A stretch of DNA of 64,000 nt, from the NCBI RefSeq assembly GCF_003667275.1, contig NZ_RCNV01000007.1, positions 62,001 to 126,000 of the forward strand. Direction: 5' to 3'. A program made the translations under genes and the position numbers. Shown here piece after piece: positions 25,109-33,300 of the stretch; within the stretch, counting starts at the first letter, position 1; every line of letters starts with the position of its first letter. Origin of the DNA: Mesonia aquimarina. GTDB lineage: Bacteria > Bacteroidota > Bacteroidia > Flavobacteriales > Flavobacteriaceae. The notes beneath the pieces were generated by a model. The model did not search any database. It had not been told where the DNA came from and saw only the letters and a list, made by a program, of their open reading frames with translations.

Positions 25109-25870
25109 TTATAGTTTATTTTTTAGTTTAGTTAGTTCTTGTTCTAAAAACTGAAATTTTTCTTCCAGGTTTTCAGCACTATGATGTTCAGGAATCCTTT
25201 TATAAAACACATAACGTATTTTCCATAATTCTTTTACATCCTCTATTTTACAAGTAATATCGTTTATATTTTTATGGTCTGCCCGAAGTATAAATTTATT
25301 CTTTGTAATATATAGTCTCCTTAAAATCAGGTCATCATTAATCAAACCAAGAACAATATTGCCATTGTTTAATTTTTTATAAATATCTTTTGGTATAAAT
25401 TCTCCAATAACAATATCTTTAGGGTAAAGACCTCTATCGTGGTTGGTCATTTCTAAATTGATAACACTATAAGCTCTAAATGTTTTAGAAGGATTGATTG
25501 GAAGATGTAATGAAGGCAACTCATCAATAAAAACTTCATTTTTAAAATTAGAAATATAAGCTTTACTATTTTTTTCAGTTATGCAGGGAACAGTTGTAAA
25601 TTTTTCTTGAATTCCGATGCCTTCTTTAAGAGAAAAATCTCCCTTAAATCTTAAAAGGTGATTGACCGTTAATTCTTTTGTTAGCAAATCATCTATTGTG
25701 ATGCTAAAATAATTAGCTATTTTTATTATTGTTTCAATTCGAGGTTCGCTTCTTTGTTCCTCATAAGCTCCTAGCGTTCCACGTTTTAAGTTGAAAAGAT
25801 CCGCGAAAGCTTGCTGACTCATATTTTTTACATTCCGTATTTTCCTAATATTTTTACCAAAAAAAGACAT
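25109..25870 (-). CDS. XRE-family regulator with S24/LexA-like C-terminal domain
   Basis: A 253-residue protein with an N-terminal helix-turn-helix (residues 5-62; MSQQAFADLFNLKRGTLGAYE) and a C-terminal beta domain resembling the CI/LexA S24 fold (IVIGEFIPKD, GNIVLGLINDDLILRRLY). A short coiled coil follows. The serine-lysine dyad of self-cleaving members is not clearly present. It is divergent from the PspA/flotillin operon, across a region with repeated GCTAA/TTAGC sites, and is the likely regulator of that operon and itself. Confidence 0.82.
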   Translation of the reverse strand: MSFFGKNIRKIRNVKNMSQQAFADLFNLKRGTLGAYEEQRSEPRIETIIKIANYFSITIDDLLTKELTVNHLLRFKGDFSLKEGIGIQEKFTTVPCITEKNSKAYISNFKNEVFIDELPSLHLPINPSKTFRAYSVINLEMTNHDRGLYPKDIVIGEFIPKDIYKKLNNGNIVLGLINDDLILRRLYITKNKFILRADHKNINDITCKIEDVKELWKIRYVFYKRIPEHHSAENLEEKFQFLEQELTKLKNKL

Positions 25871-25872
25871 AT

Positions 25873-25992
25873 TTAGCTAATTTTATTTGCAATTATAATT
25901 TTTATTAGTATATTTACCTAACATTATTAGCTAATATACATTTTTTTGCTAAATATTTAGGTTTAAATTTTATTTAAGCTAAAATAATTAGC
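25873..25992. promoter_or_regulatory. Operator array of GCTAA/TTAGC palindromes
   Basis: Four symmetric sites lie in 120 bp: TTAGCTAA (25873-25880), TATTAGCTAATA (25925-25936), CTAAATATTTAG (25949-25960), and GCTAA-5-TTAGC (25978-25992). They lie between the XRE gene and the divergent operon and share the same half-site, as expected for cooperative repressor binding. Confidence 0.68.
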
Positions 25993-26129
25993 GTTAACTG
26001 TTAATTAAATTTTAAAACTATTCATTATGTTAACCGTAATTTTAATAACTTATGCCAAATTAATTTTCATCTTTGAAAATAGTCAATTGCTATGTCACTT
26101 ATTTCAATAACCTATAAACTTATTTGCAG

Positions 26130-26525
26130 ATGAAAGATCATTTTCAAATTACAAAAAACTATTTATTAGAATTGAACTTCAATATAACTTATGAGAATCG
26201 TGATGAGGAACTTATTGTAGTTCAAAAGGAAGCTTTTGGAATCAAAAACTTGATTTTAGGTGTTTCCCCTCCAGTTTTAATAATGGAACAATTTGTATTC
26301 AATATTAATAATCAATCTGATAAAATTTTTAAAAGTCTTCTTCAAAAAAATAGAGATATTATTCATGGAGCCTTTGTTCTTGATGAAAGCGGAAAGCGAG
26401 TGATTTTTAGAGATACCCTTCAAATAGAGAATTTAGACCTTAATGAGCTTGAAGGTTCATTAAATTCATTAAGCTTATTGATGAGTGAATATTCAGACAA
26501 AATAATAGAATTTTCAAAATATTAA
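26130..26525 (+). CDS. YjfI-like DUF2170 family protein
   Basis: A 131-residue protein started at ATG 26130; a TTG two codons upstream is possible. It resembles E. coli YjfI (DUF2170) in length and in the pattern of a KSLLQKNRDI helix, then a VIFRDTL strand, then a long C-terminal helix. DUF2170 proteins are encoded beside PspA-type proteins, and here PspA follows by 11 bp. The biochemical role is unknown; a partner of the PspA membrane-stress machinery is inferred. Confidence 0.7.
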   Translation: MKDHFQITKNYLLELNFNITYENRDEELIVVQKEAFGIKNLILGVSPPVLIMEQFVFNINNQSDKIFKSLLQKNRDIIHGAFVLDESGKRVIFRDTLQIENLDLNELEGSLNSLSLLMSEYSDKIIEFSKY

Positions 26526-26536
26526 AAACTACCGTT

Positions 26537-27250
26537 ATGAACATTTTTAGACGATTATTTAAAATAGGTCAGTCAGAAGCCAATTCTACCATTGACAAGA
26601 TGGAAGACCCTATTAAAATGACTGAACAAGGAATTAGAGACATGAAACAAGACTTAGAAAAGAGTCTAGAAGCTTTAGCTCAAGTAAAAGCATTAGCTAT
26701 TCGAGCAAAAAATGATCAGGAAGAACATCAAGATAAAGCGGAAGATTATCATAATAAAGCTATTTTAATCTTGAAAAAAGCCGAAAAAGAACAGATGGAA
26801 AAAGAGGAGGCAGATCGTCTTGCTAAACAAGCTTTATTAAAAAAAGAAGAATCACAACAACACGTAACACGTGCTAAAGAAGAAGTGAAAAAGTTCAATG
26901 AATCTATTATTCAACTTGAAAATAATATTCAGGGAATTAAAGCCAACATCAGTAACTGGGAGAATGAACTTAAAACTTTAAAAGCCCGCGTAAAAGTATC
27001 AAGTGCAACTAAGAACTTAAACAAACAAATGGCAGAAATTGATAGCTCAAGCACGGTTTCTATGCTAGAACGTATGAAAGAAAAAGTGGCACAAGAAGAA
27101 GCTTTAGCAGAAGCTTATGGCGATATTGCAAATGCATCTAAATCGATAGATGAAGAGCTTGAGAAAGCTGCAGATAGTTCTGAAGCAAAAGCCGATGACG
27201 ATTTATCTAAACTTAAAGAACAGTTAGGACTTAATAACAAAGACGCGTAA
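26537..27250 (+). CDS. PspA/IM30 family protein
   Basis: A 237-residue protein, almost entirely helical, with the PspA start FRRLFKIGQSEANSTIDKMEDPIKM and long coiled coils. PspA/Vipp1 relatives bind and remodel stressed inner membranes and assemble ESCRT-III-like polymers. It is the second gene of the operon, with 2 bp to the next gene. The coupling to YqiJ/YqiK-like proteins suggests a membrane-microdomain stress complex. Confidence 0.9.
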   Translation: MNIFRRLFKIGQSEANSTIDKMEDPIKMTEQGIRDMKQDLEKSLEALAQVKALAIRAKNDQEEHQDKAEDYHNKAILILKKAEKEQMEKEEADRLAKQALLKKEESQQHVTRAKEEVKKFNESIIQLENNIQGIKANISNWENELKTLKARVKVSSATKNLNKQMAEIDSSSTVSMLERMKEKVAQEEALAEAYGDIANASKSIDEELEKAADSSEAKADDDLSKLKEQLGLNNKDA

Positions 27251-27252
27251 CA

Positions 27253-27954
27253 TTGAACGATTTATTCAATATCATATTTTCTGAAGTAAACCTGGTACTT
27301 ACCTGCTTACTTATCTTGCTTATCGCTTACTGGATTTTAACCATGATTAGCGGAATTGATTTTGACTTAGATGTTGATGTAGATATTGATGTGGATGTAG
27401 ATGCCGATGTAGGGATCGAAGGTGGAAATATGGATTTTCAAGATGTTTCTAATGCCGAGGTTCATAAAGATACAGTCGTCGGTAAACGGCGACAGCCACT
27501 TAAATGGTGGCAGGTTTTTTTAATTTATTTCAATTTCGTCGGGCTGCCATTTATGTTCACTTTTACATGTTGGGTTTTTGTTTGGTGGTTTATTACCGTG
27601 TTTACCACAAGTATTACTTATACTTACGATTCAAGTTTCGGTTTTTTAATAATGATTTTAGCCTTTATTCCGGCGCTTATTATTACAAAAATCATTACCA
27701 CACCGTTCAAGAAGTTCTTTAAAAATCTAAATAAAGATGGTGATAAAGCAGTTGATTATATTGGTAGACGTGGCGTGATGCTTTCTACCATTACTGAAGA
27801 ACGAATGGGGAATGCCGAAGTGATTATTGATGGCAACTCTTACAATATTTATGTGAAATCACTCGATGGATCAACAATAGCCTATCATCAAGAAATTTTA
27901 ATTATCAACAAATCGAACGATAACAATTATTTTTTAGTACAAACCTATAACTAA
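27253..27954 (+). CDS. YqiJ-like OB-fold membrane protein with Asp-rich repeat
   Basis: A 233-residue protein with a TTG start (no suitable ATG). The plan is one membrane helix (about 10-32), an alternating Asp-hydrophobic stretch (about 36-56, DVDVDIDVDVDADVG), a cluster of further helices (about 85-155) and a C-terminal OB/NfeD-like domain (GRRGVMLSTITEERMGNAEVIIDG). YqiJ/NfeD proteins are partners of flotillins, and the flotillin gene follows by 16 bp. The Asp stretch is a candidate divalent-cation site. Confidence 0.84.
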   Translation: MNDLFNIIFSEVNLVLTCLLILLIAYWILTMISGIDFDLDVDVDIDVDVDADVGIEGGNMDFQDVSNAEVHKDTVVGKRRQPLKWWQVFLIYFNFVGLPFMFTFTCWVFVWWFITVFTTSITYTYDSSFGFLIMILAFIPALIITKIITTPFKKFFKNLNKDGDKAVDYIGRRGVMLSTITEERMGNAEVIIDGNSYNIYVKSLDGSTIAYHQEILIINKSNDNNYFLVQTYN

Positions 27955-27970
27955 TTTAACTTAATTTATT

Positions 27971-30061
27971 ATGGAAGGAATTTTACCTATTATCGGGATA
28001 GGACTGGGATTAGTCTTATTCTTAATCGTGATATACTTTGCTATAATCGCGATGTTTTACAAAAAAGTTCATCAAGGTCAAGCGCTTATTCGTACTGGTT
28101 TTGGAGGAACAAAAGTAGCAACCGACAAAGGGCTGTATGTAGTACCGGTTTTTCACCGTGTTGAAATTATGGACGTTTCGGTAAAGAAAATTCAAATCGA
28201 ACGTCAGGCACACGAAGGTCTTATCTGTAAAGACAATATGAGAGCAGATATTAAAGTCGCTTTTTTCGTTCGGGTTAATAATGACATTAGCTACATTAAA
28301 AAAGTAGCACAGACTATTGGTGTTGCTAGAGCTTCTCGAATAGAAACTTTAGAAGATCTCTTTGAAGCTAAGTTTTCTGAAGCTTTAAAAACCGTCGGTA
28401 AAAAGTTTGAATTTATCGAACTTTACGAGGCGCGTCGAGAATTTAGAGACGAGATTGTTAATATTATTGGTACAGATCTTAACGGCTACACCCTAGAAGA
28501 TTGTGCGATAGATTTCTTAGAGCAAACTCCTGTACAACATTTAAAAGCAGATAATATTTTAGATGCAGAGGGAATAAAAAAGATCACCGATCTTACCGCT
28601 GCTCAAAATGTAAAAGCCAATTTAATTAAACGTGACGAAGAAAAAACCATCCGTAAACAAGATGTAGAAGCACGGGAAGCTATTCTTGAACTAGATAAGC
28701 AACTGGCTGAAAAAGAAGAGTCTCAAAAGCGTGAAATTGCCAACATTAAAGCAAGAGAAGGGGCCGAAACACTAAAAGTGGCAGAAGAAGAGCGCTTAAA
28801 GTCTGAAACCGCCCGTATTGCTACCGAAGAAAAGGTGAAGGTTGCAGAAGAGAATATGAACCGTCAAATTATTGTAGCAGAGAAAAATAAACTACGTACC
28901 GATGCTGTGGAAACGGAACGCGTAGAAAAAGATCGTTTGCTTGAAGCTACAGAACGAGAACGTGTGGTCACTTTAGCTCAAATTGAAAAAGAAAAAGTAG
29001 TTGAAGTTGAGAAGAAAAACATTCAAGATGTCATTAGAGATCGTGTGATGTTAGAGAAAGGAGTAGTTGAGGAGCAAGAAAATATGAAAGATATTGAAGC
29101 CTTTAAAACTGCCGATCGTGATAAGAAAGTAAAAGTAACTAATGCCGAAGCTCACGCACAAGAAGAATTAATTAAAACCATTAAAGCTGCTGAAGCTCAA
29201 AAAGAAGCGGCAAAACAAAAAGCAGAAGAAATTAATATTGAAGCGATGGCTCGTAAAGATGCCAGTGAAAAAGAAGCAGAAGCCAGAAAAACATTAGCCG
29301 AAGCTCAAGCCAAAGAAGAAGCGATTATCGGTATGTCTGAGGCTCAGGTAATGCACGCAAAAGCAGATGCTAATGAGCGTCAAGGAATTGTAGATGCTTC
29401 TATTATCGAGAAAAAAGCGAAAGCAGAAGCTGCCGGTATCGAAGCAAAAGCGGAAGCTTCTAGAAAAGAAGGAAAAGCTGAAGCTGAAGTTATTAAAGAA
29501 AAAGCGTTAGCAGATGCTGCCGGAATTGAAGAAAAAGCCGCTGCAATGAAAAAACTTGACGGTGTAGGTAAAGATCACGAAGAGTTTAAATTACGCTTAG
29601 ATAAAGAATTGCAAATTGATTTAGCCAATATAAATATTCAAAAAGATATTGCTGATGCCCAGGCACAGGTTCTAGGTGACGCTCTGAAACAAGCGAAGAT
29701 TGATATTGTTGGAGGCGAAACGATGTTCTTCGATAATATTGTATCGCAAATTAGTCGAGGTAAAGGTATAGATAGACTGGTCCAAAATAGTGAGAACATT
29801 CAGCAGGTAAAAGATTCAATTTTGGGAAGTGATGATATTAAAGGTAATTTATTAGAAAAAGTAAGGGAGTTTGCTGCCAAATATGGAATATCCACAGAAG
29901 ATTTAAAAAACCTAACCATTGCGAATCTTTTAATCGATTTAAAGAATAGAACTAATAGTGATAAAGAACATACAATGTTCAATAATTTATTTAATCTGGC
30001 TGAAGGCTTAGGATTATCGAATAAGACCATTGGAGCTGTAGGAAAAGAGCGTTTAAGCTAA
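27971..30061 (+). CDS. YqiK-like flotillin family protein
   Basis: A 696-residue protein with one N-terminal membrane segment (about 8-30), an SPFH/band 7 domain (about 40-210; GFGGTKVATDKGLYVVPVFH) and a very long Glu/Ala/Lys-rich coiled coil (about 215-560; repeats such as AEAAGIEAKAEASRKEG). A C-terminal oligomerisation region follows. Flotillins scaffold ordered membrane domains. With the YqiJ-like gene upstream this is the yqiJK arrangement. The operon segment ends at the hairpin at 30071. Confidence 0.92.
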   Translation: MEGILPIIGIGLGLVLFLIVIYFAIIAMFYKKVHQGQALIRTGFGGTKVATDKGLYVVPVFHRVEIMDVSVKKIQIERQAHEGLICKDNMRADIKVAFFVRVNNDISYIKKVAQTIGVARASRIETLEDLFEAKFSEALKTVGKKFEFIELYEARREFRDEIVNIIGTDLNGYTLEDCAIDFLEQTPVQHLKADNILDAEGIKKITDLTAAQNVKANLIKRDEEKTIRKQDVEAREAILELDKQLAEKEESQKREIANIKAREGAETLKVAEEERLKSETARIATEEKVKVAEENMNRQIIVAEKNKLRTDAVETERVEKDRLLEATERERVVTLAQIEKEKVVEVEKKNIQDVIRDRVMLEKGVVEEQENMKDIEAFKTADRDKKVKVTNAEAHAQEELIKTIKAAEAQKEAAKQKAEEINIEAMARKDASEKEAEARKTLAEAQAKEEAIIGMSEAQVMHAKADANERQGIVDASIIEKKAKAEAAGIEAKAEASRKEGKAEAEVIKEKALADAAGIEEKAAAMKKLDGVGKDHEEFKLRLDKELQIDLANINIQKDIADAQAQVLGDALKQAKIDIVGGETMFFDNIVSQISRGKGIDRLVQNSENIQQVKDSILGSDDIKGNLLEKVREFAAKYGISTEDLKNLTIANLLIDLKNRTNSDKEHTMFNNLFNLAEGLGLSNKTIGAVGKERLS

Positions 30062-30070
30062 ACTAAAATT

Positions 30071-30105
30071 AACCTACAAGGTTTAGAAAATCTTGTAGGT
30101 TTTTA
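30071..30105 (+). terminator. Rho-independent terminator after the flotillin gene
   Basis: A 10 bp stem AACCTACAAG (30071-30080) / CTTGTAGGTT (30092-30101), loop GTTTAGAAAAT, then T residues. It lies 10 bp past the stop codon. Confidence 0.85.
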
Positions 30106-30370
30106 TAGAAGATTACAATCATTTTCATGCTGGATTGTGATTTGCTTTCAGTTCAAGTCATTCGGCGAAACTCAATACGAGCGGAGTCGAGAACTATATA
30201 GCACCTAAAATTGAGTGTCACCCTGAACTTGTTTCAGGGTCTCATTTAGATGATTTCAAAATGAGGATTTGATGCTGAGTCAAGCTCAGCATGAAGTTCA
30301 TTTTAAATACAATTCAATTTCTTTTTAATATTCAGAAGGAATCACACTAACCTCTTGTTCAAAAATTACT
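30106..30370. repeat. Gap between flotillin and AAA genes: extragenic palindromes
   Basis: This stretch is the only part of the window that, with the terminator, exceeds 300 bp without a gene. It holds two palindrome types seen widely in Flavobacteriia: a TCGACTCCGCTCG-like unit (minus strand, about 30166-30194), and a paired unit of CACCCTGAACTTGTTTCAGGG (30219-30240, shown split) and TGCTGAG-TCAAG-CTCAGCA (about 30273-30291). The latter has the same plan as the centre of the repeats at 35240 and 41471. No reading frame is evident. Confidence 0.6.
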
Positions 30371-33300
30371 ATGCAAGAAGAAGAACAAAACAACCAAGCC
30401 TTAGACGGCGGTACTTACGAGATTATAAAGAGCAGATTGCAAAAGCAGAAGCAAGAGCTTCAACAGCGGTTGCAGCAACTTAACGAAAACAGAAAAGAAG
30501 TTTTCGGTTCTTTGGAAACTAAACTCATCGCCAATAATCGCATCAATACAGAGAATAACTGTATTGCCAGAGATATCGTTTCTATCGATGAGCTTTGCAT
30601 TTTCGGCTATAATGTTCATTTTGGTTTACGAACTGAAATCACATTAGAAGATGTCTTCAGTATTTATCAATATAAAGATCAGCAATTTGAGCCGGTATCA
30701 TTAGCATTGATCGAAAATGATACCTTTCAGACTGATTTTACCAACCTTTACAAATATTACAGAAATACCATTTTTTCCAAGTTTGCCGTTATTGGTAATT
30801 ACTTGCATATGGTTTTTCAACTGAGTGATAGTGTAACCGATATTAAAACCTTTAAATGGTTAATTAAGGATGGGAAGTTAAACTACATTGATAATCGAAG
30901 TGAGCACGAATATAAATTTCCGCAGCAGCATGAATTCAATTGGCAACAAGCTGGAAGAGACGAACAACGCCACGGTGAACACGCTCACATTTCTATTTTA
31001 GATAGAGTGTTTGTTGAAACCATTGGCGGCGATCTCACCATTAAAATTGAAGATAATACCAACGACGGAAAAGGAATTTATAACGAGCCTGTAGAATACC
31101 AAGATCAAACCTTAGATGACGGTCAGTTTAGGTTTGCTAACTTGGGTAATCTTATTGTGTTAGAGATTAAACCTTTTCAAGAAGACGCTCGTTATTTTGT
31201 TTACAATCATAAATTACAAGAAGTTCAAAAAATAGATAGCATAAAGGATGCTGCTGTTTTACTACCCGATGAACAAGGAATAATTTTCCCCAACGGGTAT
31301 TACTTGCAAACCGGGGAATATCAGATTTTTGATAGTGACACGCAAAACTTAAAATTTCAAAAGCGAATAGCTTCCCCAAATGGAGAAGATTACCTCTTTG
31401 TGTTTTACGCACAAGATCGTGGGATGTATGTGTTAATGTCTTACAATGTGATCGAGCAAACCGTACAAACACCTATTATTTGTAACGGATATACCGTTCA
31501 GCCCAATGGTGAATTATGCTATTTTAAAGGGGAAGACGATCAGACTAAGCATCATATGGTGCAAATTTGGCAAACGCCATTTTTAAAAGGTGATATTATG
31601 CCTTCGCAGCATCAAGACACGATGTTGTATAAAATTGGTAATAAAGACATTGTTCGTGCGATGGCCGAAGCACAAGAATTAATTAATCTCCTGAGCAAAG
31701 AAGATAATTATAGCGGACTTTATGACGACGTAGCCAAGCTTTCTAAAGACATTTTAGACGCTTATTATTGGCTATCTGAAGAAGAAACGCAACAGTTAAA
31801 TCTTCCTTTAGTTGAAATTAATAAAGCTGCAAATTCGGCAATCGACGAGTTTGAGAAAGTCGTTCAGCTGAAGCGAAATGCGAAAAAAGAAACCGAAAAA
31901 TTCACTAAGAAAGCAGAAGAAGTTTTTTCTAAAGTAAAAAGCACTTCGTTTAAATCTATCGAAGATTTTGTGAAGCTTTTAAATCAGATGCGGACCTTAA
32001 GAGGGGAAGCGATTGGTTTGTATGAAATTAGGTATATCGATGAAAAGTTCATCAAATCTATTGAAGAAGAAATAGCAACATATACCGAGAAAATTTCTCA
32101 GCGTTGTGTGCAGTTTTTATTAGACGATAAAGCCTTAGCTCCGTATCATCAAAAAGTTGAAGAAAAAGAGCAAACACTCGATCGCATAGAGAAAGTTATC
32201 GACGCCAAAAAGTTAGAAGAAGAAGTCAATCAAATTGCGCAAGAGTTAGAAATGCTTATTGAAATTGTTTCTAACCTCGATATTGAAGACACTTCACATT
32301 CAACTAAAATCATTGATAATATTTCGTTGATTTTTGCAACACTCAATCAGTTAAAAGCAGCGATTAAAAACAAGCGCAAAAATTTAGGCAGTAAAGAAGC
32401 CAAAGCCGATTTTGCAGCGCAGTTAAAATTGATTGATCAGAGCATTATCAATTATTTAGATATTGCCGATACCGTAGAAAAAACCGATGATTTTCAAACT
32501 AAAATTTCAATTCAGTTAGAAGAGCTAGAAGGTAAATTTGCCGATTTTGATGTCTTTATTACCCAAATCATCGAAAAGCGAGAAGAAGTTTACAATGCCT
32601 TTGAAGCTAGAAAAAACTCGATTACAGAAAAACGTAATAAGCGAAGTTTAGCGCTAGAAAATGCTGCTGAAAGAATTTTGAAAGGAGTAGATAAGCGAGC
32701 CTTAAATTTAGGTTCTGCGAACGAGATCAATGGCTATTTTGCATCTGACTTAATGGTGAATAAGCTTCGGGACATTATTCAGCAATTAAAAAATTTAGAA
32801 AATTCTGGTCGAGCAGAAGAGATCGAAACCAAATTAAAAGTTGCTCGAGAAGATGCGTTACGTAAGCTAAAAGATAAGTTAGAGTTATATGAAGACGGCG
32901 ACAACGTCATCAAATTTGGGAAACATAAATTTGGAGTAAACAAGCAAAACCTCGATTTAACCATTGTTTACCGAAATAATGAATTACAATATCATTTAAC
33001 AGGAACAGATTTTTACGAAGAAGTCACTAATTCAACCTTATTAAATTCCAGAAGTCTTTGGGATCAAGAGTATATTTCTGAAAGTGATGAGGTGTATCGA
33101 AGTGCGTATTTAGCCTATAAATTATTCCGCAGTTTACCGTTTTCAACTTTAGTGAATGCAAACGCAGAAGAGCTGTTGAAAATTGTTCAAGAGCAAAGCA
33201 GTAGCAATTATGCTGAAGGTTATGTAAAAGGAGTTCACGATCGTGATGCTGTCGATATTTTGTCGGTTCTGGTTCGTAAACATCAAGAGTTAGGTTTGCT

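Noticed and set aside
27370-27415. A tandem DNA repeat (satellite) in the OB-fold gene
   Set aside because: The GATGTAGAT-like repetition simply encodes the Asp-Val ladder and stays in frame; it is reported as a protein feature.
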